Shown: positions 6,076 through 13,788 of the stretch, piece after piece
How the letters are laid out: every line of letters starts with the position of its first letter
How positions within the stretch are numbered: the stretch's first letter is position 1
Source of the DNA: an uncultured Pseudomonadota bacterium
Lineage (GTDB): Bacteria; Pseudomonadota; Gammaproteobacteria; Burkholderiales; Usitatibacteraceae
Direction of reading: 5' to 3'
DNA length: 13,788 nt
Assembly: GCA_937898635.1 (NCBI GenBank)
Contig: CALEJW010000184.1
Coordinates: 1-13,788 of the forward strand
Translations under genes and position numbers: made by a program
Notes under the pieces: generated by a model
What the model was told of the DNA's origin: nothing
What the model saw: only the letters and a program-made list of their open reading frames with translations
Databases searched by the model: none

Positions 6076-6771
6076 ATGCCGCGCCGCATCGCGCTCGTCG
6101 AGGACGACGCCACCATCCGCCAGAACTACGCCGACGCGCTCGCCCGCGCGGGCTACGAGGTGCAGGCCTTCGCGGACCGGCCCCAGGCGATGCGCTCGCT
6201 CGCCACGCGGCTGCCGGACCTCGCGATCATCGACATCGGCCTGGGCGCGGAGATCGACGGCGGCTTCACGCTGTGCCGGGAGCTGCGCGCGATGTCGGCG
6301 ACGCTGCCGATCATCTTCCTGTCGGCGCGCGATTCCGACTTCGACATCGTCTCGGGCCTGCGCCTGGGCGCCGACGACTACCTCACCAAGGACGCGAGCC
6401 TGCCGCACCTCCTCGCGCGCATCGCCGCGCTCTTCCGCCGGGTGGAGGCGGCCCGGGAGCCCGCGAAGGACGACGAGCGCATCGTGCGCGGCCCGCTGGA
6501 ACTCGACGCGGCGCGCATGACGGCCCTCTGGCGCGGCGCGGCGGTGGATCTCACGGTGACGGAGTTCTGGATGGTGCGCTCCCTCGCCCGCCACCCCGGC
6601 CACGTGAAGGACCGCGAGACGCTCATGCGCGACGCGGAGATGGTGGTGGACGACGGCACCATCACCTCGCACGTGAAGCGCATCCGCCGCAAGTTCCAGG
6701 CCGTGGACCCGGCCTTCGACGCGATCGAGACGGTGTACGGCATGGGCTACCGCTGGACGGAGAAGGCGTGA
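6076..6771 (+). CDS. pdsR: Dedicated sortase system response regulator PdsR
   Basis: OmpR-class DNA-binding response regulator (231 residues) of the proteobacterial dedicated sortase system, expected to be phosphorylated by PdsS and to control the divergent substrate-sortase operon or its own. Receiver domain about 4-120: acidic pocket E9-D10-D11, phospho-acceptor D53 in IIDIGLG, S83 in FLSARD and K105 in DYLTKDASLP. Winged-helix output domain about 137-228, with TSHVKRIRRKF (197-207) as recognition helix and GMGYRW (222-227) in the wing. The gene starts with no Shine-Dalgarno sequence and a -10 element six bases upstream, so it is probably leaderless. Its TGA overlaps the GTG of the next gene. 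Assignment to PdsR rather than a generic OmpR regulator rests on both sequence style and linkage to the sortase pair. Confidence 0.9.
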   Translation: MPRRIALVEDDATIRQNYADALARAGYEVQAFADRPQAMRSLATRLPDLAIIDIGLGAEIDGGFTLCRELRAMSATLPIIFLSARDSDFDIVSGLRLGADDYLTKDASLPHLLARIAALFRRVEAAREPAKDDERIVRGPLELDAARMTALWRGAAVDLTVTEFWMVRSLARHPGHVKDRETLMRDAEMVVDDGTITSHVKRIRRKFQAVDPAFDAIETVYGMGYRWTEKA

Positions 6772-7688
6772 GGCTCCTCGCCCTCGCGGCCGCGGCCTTC
6801 GCAGCCACGGCTGCCGCGGGCGAAACGGGCGTGCACTGGCACGCGCAGGTCGACAACGACGTCGCCTTCCACACGGACCGCTGGTACACGAGCGGCGTGC
6901 GGATCCACCGCTCGGCGCCCGTGGATGCCGGCACGCCCTTCGCCAATCTCCTGCTCGCGCCGGCGGCGCGGCCCTATCGCCTCGACGTCGGCTTCGTGCA
7001 CGAGGTCTACACGGGCGACGGGCGCGCGGACCCGGCCGGGCCGGACCGGCCCAACGCGGGAAGGCTTCTCCTCAGCGTCGCGCGCCACGACCTCGCGCCG
7101 GACACGCTCGCCACCTGGGAGATCGGCGCGGGCGTGAACGGGCCCGCGGCGCTGGGCCGGCAGGTGCAGGATCTCATCCACCGCATCGCGCCCGCGCCCC
7201 GCACGGACTGGTCCTCGCAGTCGGCGAACCGCCTCGACCTGCAGCTCGCGGGCGCGTGGTCGCACCGGATCGGCCTCGGCGCGGTTCCCGGATCGCTCGT
7301 GCTGCACGGCGGCGCGGTGGCGGGCACGATCACCACCTTCGGGCACGCCGGCCTCGAGTGGCGAAGCGATTCGCCCGCCCAGTCGCCCAACGCGCTCCTT
7401 CGCTTCGCCGCCACGCCCCCGCTGCCGCGAACCACGGAGGGCTTCGTCTTCTTCGCCGGCGCGAGCCTTCGCGCGGTCGGCCGCAACCGCCTCTTCGAGC
7501 GCCGCACGGGCGACCTGCGCGACGAGGCCGCGTTCGAGCGGCGCGTGAGCCGTGTGAGCGCCGGGCTCGCCTGGCACGGTCCCTGGGGCGAGGCGAGCCT
7601 CGCCCTCGCCCGGGACTCGCGCGAGTTCGAGGGGCAGCACTCGCCGCACCGCTTCGGCTCCCTTACGCTCTCCTTTCCCGTCGACTGA
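6768..7688 (+). CDS. LpxR-like outer-membrane lipid A deacylase family protein
   Basis: Predicted outer-membrane beta-barrel (306 residues) resembling the LpxR/DUF2219 family, whose characterised members remove the 3'-acyloxyacyl chain of lipid A. The N-terminus RLLALAAAAFAATAAAGE is a signal peptide. Family-like segments: DNDVAFHTDRWYTSGVRIH (29-47), NAGRLLLS (96-103), GAGVNGPAALGRQVQDLIH (120-138) with H138 at the likely catalytic histidine position, and DWSSQSANR (147-155). Alternating hydrophobic strands continue to a terminal LSFPVD. The acidic residue common in the family's W-D-x-Q-x-x-x-E segment is R155 here, so activity is uncertain. The GTG at 6768 overlaps the pdsR stop by four bases (GTGA), and pdsS starts eight bases after its end, so it is co-expressed with the two-component system. 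It may act on lipid A or have become a structural or sensing partner. Confidence 0.75.
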   Translation: MRLLALAAAAFAATAAAGETGVHWHAQVDNDVAFHTDRWYTSGVRIHRSAPVDAGTPFANLLLAPAARPYRLDVGFVHEVYTGDGRADPAGPDRPNAGRLLLSVARHDLAPDTLATWEIGAGVNGPAALGRQVQDLIHRIAPAPRTDWSSQSANRLDLQLAGAWSHRIGLGAVPGSLVLHGGAVAGTITTFGHAGLEWRSDSPAQSPNALLRFAATPPLPRTTEGFVFFAGASLRAVGRNRLFERRTGDLRDEAAFERRVSRVSAGLAWHGPWGEASLALARDSREFEGQHSPHRFGSLTLSFPVD

Positions 7689-7696
7689 GCACGGCC

Positions 7697-9328
7697 ATGG
7701 GCGCGGCCTTCCCGCACGGCATCCGCTTCCGGCTCTTCCTCGCCTCCCTGGTGCTGCTCGGGATCCCGGCGCTCGCCGCGCAGTTCATCAACCGCATGGA
7801 GAGCTTCCTGCGCGCGGCGCAGGAGCAGGACATCGCCGTCACCGCCCGGGCCGTGGCCTCCGCGCTCTCCGACCGCGCCGCGCTCTTTCCCCCGGAGGGC
7901 GCGGCGGCGTCCGATCCCGAGGACGAGGAGCGCCGCCGCATCGTCGGCCTCTTCGCCGCCGCCGACCCGGAGGCCGCGGCGAGCCTGGGCACGGCGTACG
8001 CGCCCTCCGAGGAGATCGAGCGCTTCCTCGACATCATGGGCCGCCGGGCCTCGCGGCTCTGGGTGGTGGACACGCGCTCGCGCGTGCGCGGGCTCTCGGG
8101 CTCCCTGCGCGATCCGCGCGCCCAGCGCCCCGACGCGCCGCAGCCGATGGCCGCCTGGCTCAAGCCCGTGGTCTCCCTCGTCGTGACCTCGCCCGAGATC
8201 CCCACCGGCGACGAGTCGAAGCCCGTGCGCGCGCAGATCGACCGGGCGCTCATCGGCGTGTCCTCGACCTACTGGCGCGGCACGCGCGACCGGGAGGCCG
8301 CGATCCTCTCGGCCGCCCAGCCGGTGTTCGTGGGCGACGACATCGTCGGCGCGGTGGTGGTGGAGGAGACGACCGCCGCGATCCTGCTCCTCAGGCAATC
8401 CGCGCTGGAGAACCTCATCGCCCTCACGCTCGCCGTGTGCGTCGCCGCCTTCGCGATCCTGCTCTTCTTCGCGAGCCGCCTCGCCACGCGCATCCGCCGC
8501 CTGCACGCCGGGGCGGAAGCCGCCATCGACGCCCGGGGCCGCATCCGCGGCGCCGTGGTGCCCAGCGGCGCCAAGGACGAGATCGGCGACCTCGAGCGCA
8601 CCGTGGCCGGGATGCTGGGCAGGCTTCGCGACTACAACACCTACCTCGAGCAGATGGCCGGGCGCCTCTCCCACGAGCTGCGCACGCCCGTGGCGGTGGT
8701 GCGCTCCTCGCTCGACAACCTGCGCAGCCAGCCCCTCGCGGGCGAGGCGCGCGTCTACCTCGACCGCGCGGGCGAGGGCGTGGAGCGGCTCTCGCGCCTC
8801 ATCTCGCGCCTCTCGGAGGGCACGCGCCTGGAGAAGATGCTCGAGAGCGCCGAGCGCGAGCGCTTCGACCTCGCCGCGGTGGTGCGCGGCTGCGTCGAGG
8901 GCTACCGCGGCGCCTACCCGGGTCGCGGGTTCGACTGCGAGGTGCCCGCCGCGCCGGTGGAGATCGAGGGCGTGCCCGACGCGCTTGCGCAGGTGCTCGA
9001 CAAGCTGGTGGAGAACGCGCTCGACTTCGCCCCTCCCGGCAGCGCCATCCGCATCCGCCTCGCCGGTGACGCTCGCCACGCGCGCCTCTCGGTGGGGAAC
9101 GAGGGGCCGCCCATCCCGCCCGCGATGCTGCCGCGGCTCTTCGACGCGATGGTGTCCGCGCGCGACGAGGGCCAGGGGCGCGGCGGCCACCTGGGGCTCG
9201 GCCTCGCGATCGTGCGGCTGGTGGCCGAGTTCCACGGCGGCGCGGCCCGTGCGGCGAACCTGCCCGACGGCCGGGGCGTGCACTTCGAGGTGGAGCTGCC
9301 CGTCGCGGGGCCCCGGCACGCCGGCTGA
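7697..9328 (+). CDS. pdsS: Dedicated sortase system histidine kinase PdsS
   Basis: Inner-membrane sensor histidine kinase (543 residues), partner of PdsR. TM1 about 12-32; a periplasmic sensor region of about 200 residues (33-237) with no motif I recognise; TM2 about 238-259; HAMP-like linker 259-312; dimerisation/phosphoacceptor helix with H326 in RLSHELRTPVAVV; ATP-binding domain with N-box KLVENALDFAPPG (436-448), a GNEGPPIP G1 box (467-474) and GHLGLGLAIVR (497-507). The G1 box has N where DxGxG kinases have the first D, as also seen in CusS-type kinases. The start at 7697 lies eight bases after the LpxR-like gene, with no strong Shine-Dalgarno sequence, so it probably depends on coupling. 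By my recollection family members are often longer (about 700 residues); this one looks complete but shorter. Confidence 0.88.
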   Translation: MGAAFPHGIRFRLFLASLVLLGIPALAAQFINRMESFLRAAQEQDIAVTARAVASALSDRAALFPPEGAAASDPEDEERRRIVGLFAAADPEAAASLGTAYAPSEEIERFLDIMGRRASRLWVVDTRSRVRGLSGSLRDPRAQRPDAPQPMAAWLKPVVSLVVTSPEIPTGDESKPVRAQIDRALIGVSSTYWRGTRDREAAILSAAQPVFVGDDIVGAVVVEETTAAILLLRQSALENLIALTLAVCVAAFAILLFFASRLATRIRRLHAGAEAAIDARGRIRGAVVPSGAKDEIGDLERTVAGMLGRLRDYNTYLEQMAGRLSHELRTPVAVVRSSLDNLRSQPLAGEARVYLDRAGEGVERLSRLISRLSEGTRLEKMLESAERERFDLAAVVRGCVEGYRGAYPGRGFDCEVPAAPVEIEGVPDALAQVLDKLVENALDFAPPGSAIRIRLAGDARHARLSVGNEGPPIPPAMLPRLFDAMVSARDEGQGRGGHLGLGLAIVRLVAEFHGGAARAANLPDGRGVHFEVELPVAGPRHAG

Positions 9329-9330
9329 GC

Positions 9331-9336
9331 TAAACT
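9331..9336 (+). promoter_or_regulatory. Weak -10 candidate before PP0621/pilSR genes
   Basis: TAAACT (4 of 6 to TATAAT) lies three bases after the pdsS stop codon and 32 bases before the next start. It is the only hexamer of this kind in the 40-base gap and no -35 is evident. It may give the pilS-pilR group its own promoter, separate from the sortase regulator operon. Confidence 0.3.
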
Positions 9337-9368
9337 TGGGGCGGGAAACTTCCCCCGGAATCACGACC

Positions 9369-9593
9369 TTGGCCCGAATACTCCTCCTCCTCGCGATCGG
9401 CTTCGCCATCTGGCTCCTCTTCCGGGGCTTTTTCCGCGCCCAGGTGAAGGATGCGCAGGAGGACGAGCCCAGGGACATCGAGGACATGGTCGCCTGCTCC
9501 CTGTGCGGGGTGAACATGCCGCGCAGCGAATCCCGGGAGGAGGGCGGCCGCATCACCTGCCGCGACCCGTCCGCCTGCAAGCACGCGAAATGA
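9369..9593 (+). CDS. PP0621-type small membrane protein with zinc-ribbon-like cysteines
   Basis: A 74-residue protein starting at TTG (9369): one N-terminal membrane span (about 3-22, ILLLLAIGFAIWLLF), a short acidic linker, then a small cysteine domain CSLCGVNM (43-50) and C64/C70 near the C-terminus. The CxxC...C-x5-C pattern suggests a zinc ribbon. No ATG or GTG fits before the membrane segment, which favours the TTG; a GGA lies about nine bases upstream. Its TGA overlaps the pilS ATG by four bases, so the two are translationally coupled. Small proteins of this kind (named PP0621 family) commonly precede pilS in betaproteobacteria. Function is unknown; an accessory role for PilS is inference from linkage only. 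Confidence 0.75.
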   Translation: MARILLLLAIGFAIWLLFRGFFRAQVKDAQEDEPRDIEDMVACSLCGVNMPRSESREEGGRITCRDPSACKHAK

Positions 9594-11223
9594 CGCCCGC
9601 CGCGATCGCCGACGCGCAACTGGCCGAGAGCCCGCGCCCGGGCGAGCGCGCGCCGGTGGCCGCCGCCGGCGACGACACCGCCTGGCGCACGCTCGTCGTC
9701 TTCTCCGCCTACCGCGTCGTGCTGGCGCTCGGCCTTTCCGGCGCCTACGCCTTCCTCAACTCCTTCTTCCAGCTCGGGGTGCAGCAGACGGGCCTCGCGG
9801 TGACGGCCCTGGTCGCCTACGCCGTCGCCTCGGTGCTGCTGGTGGTGCCGGCGCTCCTGCGCGAGCCGGGCATCTCGCTGCAGGTGACCGCGGCGGTCTT
9901 CGTGGACGTGCTCGCGATCGTGGTCCTCATGCACACGAGCGGGGGCATCCGCTCGGGGATCGGCGTCTCGCTCCTCATCTCGCTCGCGGCCGCGGGGCTT
10001 ATCACGCGAGGACGGCTCGCGTTCTTCCACGCCGCCGTGGCCGCCCTCGCGGTGCTGGTCGAGCAGGCCTTCCAGGTCTGGCGCTTCGACGCGCCCGCGA
10101 ACGACTTCCTGCAGTCGGGGCTCACGAGCATCGCGCTCTTCGCGACCGCGGGCCTGGGCTGGACGCTTGCCCGCTACGCGCGCACGAGCGAGACCATCGC
10201 CCGGCAGCGCACCATCGACCTCGCCAACCTCTCGCAGATCAACGAGCTCGTCATCCGCGACATGCAGGACGGCATGCTGGTCGTGGACCCCGAGGGCACG
10301 ATCCGCCAGAGCAACCCGCGCGCGGTGCAGCTCCTCGGGCCCCTGCCGCCGGGCCGGAGGCCGAGCCTCGAGGACTACTCGCCGGAGATCGCCCGCATGA
10401 TCGCCTCCTGGCGGCGCTCGCCGGGGACGACGATCCGCCAGTTCCGCTCGCGGCGCTCGGCCGCGGAGCTCGCGGTGCACTTCGTGGCGATCGGCGCCGA
10501 CGAGCTGCCGCCCATCGTGGTGTTCGTGGAGGACGTGGGGCGGCTGCGCGAGCAGGCGCAGCAGATGAAGCTCGTGGCGCTGGGCCGCCTCACCGCCTCC
10601 ATCGCCCACGAGATCCGGAACCCCCTGTCCTCGATCAACCACGCCGCCGAGCTCCTCTCGGAGAGCGAGCGCGCGCAGGCCGGCGACGACCGCCTCGTCA
10701 CCATCATCCGCGACAACGTGCACCGGCTCGACCGCATCGTGGAGGAGGTGCTCTACCTCAACCGGCGCGACCGGGCGCAGCCCGAGGCGATCGCCTCGCG
10801 CGACTTCCTCGAGCAGTTCGCCGTCGACTTCTGCGCCACCGAGAAGGTGCCCCCGGAGGGCGTAGCGCTCGACGTGCGCACGGCCCAGCGCATGCAGTTC
10901 GACCGCCAGCACCTGCACCAGGTGCTGTGGAACCTCCTGCGGAACGCCTGGCGCCACGGCCAGGGCAAGTCCGGCTCGGTGCGCATCTCGCTCGCCCCGG
11001 CGGAGCTGCCCGGCATGCTCGCGCTCGAGGTCGCCGACGACGGGCCGGGCGTCTCGACGGAGCTCCAGGCGCACCTCTTCGAGCCTTTCTTCACGACCGA
11101 GAGCCAGGGAACCGGGCTCGGCCTCTACATCGCGCGCGAGCTCTGCGAGGGCAACGGCGCGCGCATCGAGTACCGCGAGGGCGGCGCCGGCTGCCGCTTC
11201 CGCGTCACCCTGAAAGGCAGCTG

Positions 11224-11224
<1 letters not shown>
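9590..11224 (+). CDS. pilS: Type IV pilus sensor histidine kinase PilS
   Basis: Inner-membrane kinase (544 residues) that phosphorylates PilR to control pilin transcription. About six membrane helices between residues 34 and 196 form the sensor; a PAS-like domain follows (about 215-318, DMQDGMLVVDPEGTIRQSN at 224-242); dimerisation helix with H340 in SIAHEIRNPLSSI; N-box LWNLLRNAWRHG (446-457); G1 box ADDGPGVS (482-489); F-box FEPFFTT (497-503); G2 box GTGLGLYIA (507-515). The start ATG overlaps the stop of the small protein upstream (ATGA), and the stop TGA shares its A with the pilR ATG. Length and domain order match PilS. In Pseudomonas PilS is polar and senses pilin in the membrane; whether that applies here is inference. 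Confidence 0.92.
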
Positions 11225-12594
<1,370 letters not shown>

Positions 12595-12612
12595 GCCCGC
12601 GCGAGGAATGCC

Positions 12613-12978
12613 ATGCCCATCTTCGACATCGAGATCGCGACGCGCCACGGCGAGGCCCTCGCGCCCGGGCTCGCCGCCGACCTCGCCGACGCCCTCGGCG
12701 CCGTGATGGGCGCCGCTCCCGGGAAGGTGTGGGTGCGGCTGCGCGACCTCGCGCCGGAGCGCTACGCCGAGAACGGCCGCGACCCGGACCGGCCCTTTCC
12801 CGTCTTCGTGACGCTCGTCGCCTCGGCGCCGCCGCAGGGCGAGCACCTCGACCACGTGGCGGCGCAGGTGGCCGAGGCCGTCGCCCACCTCACGGACCGC
12901 GCGCCGGAGAACGTCCACCTGCTGGTGGAGCCCGCCGCGAAGGGCCGCGTCGCCTTCGGCGGAAAGGTCGCGCGATGA
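12613..12978 (+). CDS. Tautomerase-superfamily protein
   Basis: Small cytoplasmic protein (121 residues) that starts MPIFDIEI; removal of Met would expose the catalytic Pro-1 of the 4-oxalocrotonate tautomerase/MIF superfamily. The length fits two beta-alpha-beta units: residues about 2-55 and 67-121. The second unit (FVTLVAS..., NVHLLVEPAAKGRVAFGGK) ends like 4-OT proteins. GAGGA upstream gives a reasonable ribosome site. It starts 18 bases after pilR and overlaps the GNAT gene by four bases (ATGA), so it is probably transcribed with both. Substrate unknown: members range from 4-OT to malonate-semialdehyde decarboxylase and CHMI-like enzymes. Confidence 0.75.
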   Translation: MPIFDIEIATRHGEALAPGLAADLADALGAVMGAAPGKVWVRLRDLAPERYAENGRDPDRPFPVFVTLVASAPPQGEHLDHVAAQVAEAVAHLTDRAPENVHLLVEPAAKGRVAFGGKVAR

Positions 12979-13511
12979 CGCCGCGCATCCGCAGGCTCGA
13001 TCTCGACCGTTTCGCCCAGTGCCTGCCGGGGCTGGCCGACCTTCTCGTCGACGCCGTGGACTCGGGCGCCTCCCTGGGATTCTGGGCGCCGATGCCCCAC
13101 GCCGAGGCGGTGCTCTACTGGCGCGAAGTCATGCAGGGCATGGTGGAGAAAAACCTCGTCCTCCTCGTGGCCGAGGCGGCGGGAGAAGTGGTCGGCAGCG
13201 TGCAGCTCCTCCTCTCCGACCGCGAGAACGGCCGCCACCGCGCCGAGATCCGCAAGCTCATGGTCCACACCTCGCGCCGCGGCCACGGCCTGGGACGCGC
13301 GCTCCTCTCCGCCGCCCACGTCGAGGCGGGCTTCCACGGCCGCCGGCTCCTGATCCTCGACACGCGCACCGGCGACACCGGCGAGAAGCTCTACGAGTCC
13401 ATGGGCTACACCCGCGCCGCGCAGATCCCCGGCTTCACCATCGAGCGCGACGGCACGCTCCACGGCACCACCTTCTTCTACCACCTCCTCCCCGGACCGG
13501 CGGCGAGTTGA
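12975..13511 (+). CDS. GNAT family N-acetyltransferase
   Basis: Acetyl-CoA-dependent acyltransferase (178 residues). The acetyl-CoA pyrophosphate loop is RRGHGLGRALL (101-111); the preceding beta strand is AEIRKLMV (90-97), and the C-terminal GNAT segment LDTRTGDTGEKLYESMGY (128-145) is typical of small-molecule acetyltransferases. The start is the ATG that overlaps the tautomerase stop (ATGA), indicating translational coupling. The stop codon at 13509-13511 lies almost at the edge of the 54-bp tandem repeat. The acceptor substrate cannot be told from sequence; the fixed linkage to a tautomerase suggests, but does not prove, a shared metabolic or detoxification task. Confidence 0.82.
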   Translation: MTPRIRRLDLDRFAQCLPGLADLLVDAVDSGASLGFWAPMPHAEAVLYWREVMQGMVEKNLVLLVAEAAGEVVGSVQLLLSDRENGRHRAEIRKLMVHTSRRGHGLGRALLSAAHVEAGFHGRRLLILDTRTGDTGEKLYESMGYTRAAQIPGFTIERDGTLHGTTFFYHLLPGPAAS

Positions 13512-13525
13512 TGGCGGTGGAGCGC

Positions 13526-13651
13526 GGTCAGGTCGGACCGACGTCGTGAACGGAAACCGAAGAGGCAGTGGTGGAGTGAGGTCAGGTCGGACCGATGTCG
13601 TGAACGGAAACCGAAGAGGCAGTGGTGGAGTGAGGTCAGGTCGGACCGATG
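13526..13651 (+). repeat. 54-bp tandem repeat, about 2.3 copies
   Basis: Units start at 13526, 13580 and 13634 with GGTCAGGTCGGACCGA. The first two units differ at one base (C at 13542, T at 13596); the third stops after 18 bases. A degenerate unit end (GGTGGAG) lies just before 13526, against the GNAT stop codon. Each unit holds the small dyads GGTC-G-GACC and TCGG-A-CCGA. It is intergenic and carries no gene I can support. Confidence 0.85.
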
Positions 13652-13683
13652 CCACCATGGGGCCAGGTGGGTTGGGTTTGTTT

Positions 13684-13788
13684 TTTGGTTTCGGCCAGGT
13701 CAAATTGCCTCGGGCGTCACAGCTGGAACCTTTCGCGCGATCTCCCCGGAGTCGACGCCAGCAGCAATTTCATCTGGCCAAAACCAAA
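13684..13788. repeat. Imperfect 35-bp inverted repeat reaching the window end
   Basis: Bases 13684-13718 and the reverse complement of 13754-13788 match at 29 of 35 positions, including TTTGGTTT, GGCCAG, AAATTGC and GGCGTC blocks; the spacer is 35 bases. The right arm ends at the last base of the window, so the repeat may continue. It could be the end of an insertion sequence, a MITE-like element or a long hairpin. No transposase frame is visible. Apart from these repeats I see nothing in 13652-13788. Confidence 0.6.

Noticed and set aside
7007..11074. Open frame of 1355 codons on the minus strand
   Set aside because: It is antisense to pdsS, the PP0621-type gene and pilS, which have clear motifs. 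Its product is rich in Arg, Ala, Gly and His, the usual shadow of high third-position GC.
13526..13651. CRISPR-like array
   Set aside because: The units are contiguous 54-bp tandem copies with no variable spacers, and no cas genes are present.
13652..13686. Intrinsic terminator after GNAT (CCACC/GGTGG stem and T-run)
   Set aside because: The stem is only 5 bp with a 9-base loop, and the T-run begins about ten bases after it, too far for a standard terminator.
12762..13703. Minus-strand frame with an 18-residue repeat (SVRPDLTPPLPLRFPFTT)
   Set aside because: Most of it is antisense to the GNAT gene and the repeat merely translates the 54-bp DNA unit. No ribosome site or homologous domain is seen.

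Overview
The window is very GC-rich (about 70% by eye) and gene-dense. Genes overlap by 1-4 bases, and strong third-position GC bias produces long false antisense frames. A pilS-pilR pair preceded by a small PP0621-type membrane protein, an NnrS homologue and a Gram-negative dedicated sortase locus together suggest a proteobacterium, most likely a betaproteobacterium. This is inference from gene content; there is no rRNA or marker tree to confirm it.

Left part (1-2972): an NnrS-family haem-copper membrane protein cut by the left edge, a nitronate monooxygenase, and a convergent hemerythrin-domain protein. All three families are linked to nitric oxide, nitro-compound or redox stress. A perfect FNR/DNR-type box lies just ahead of the nitronate monooxygenase gene.

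Centre (3040-9328): the main system, a complete 'proteobacterial dedicated sortase' island. On the minus strand a VIT/von Willebrand A surface protein with a C-terminal LPQTD sorting signal is translationally coupled (ATGA overlap) to its class GN sortase. Divergently on the plus strand lie the response regulator PdsR, an LpxR-like outer-membrane lipid A deacylase homologue, and the histidine kinase PdsS. The shared 187-bp intergenic region holds a REP-like element with a perfect 20-bp inverted repeat. The last base of its right arm is the first base of a consensus TATAAT, which sits six bases before the pdsR start codon. The same repeat core occurs in frame inside the sortase substrate gene.

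Right part (9369-13511): a small zinc-ribbon-like membrane protein, PilS and PilR (type IV pilus two-component system, sigma-54 dependent), then a tautomerase-superfamily protein overlapping a GNAT acetyltransferase. These genes are packed head to tail with 1-4 base overlaps.

Right edge (13512-13788): no gene. It holds a 54-bp tandem repeat (about 2.3 copies) and a 35-bp imperfect inverted repeat that reaches the window end, possibly the edge of a small mobile element.

A recurring regulatory theme: three genes (nitronate monooxygenase, hemerythrin, pdsR) have a -10-like hexamer exactly six bases before the ATG, which predicts leaderless transcripts.
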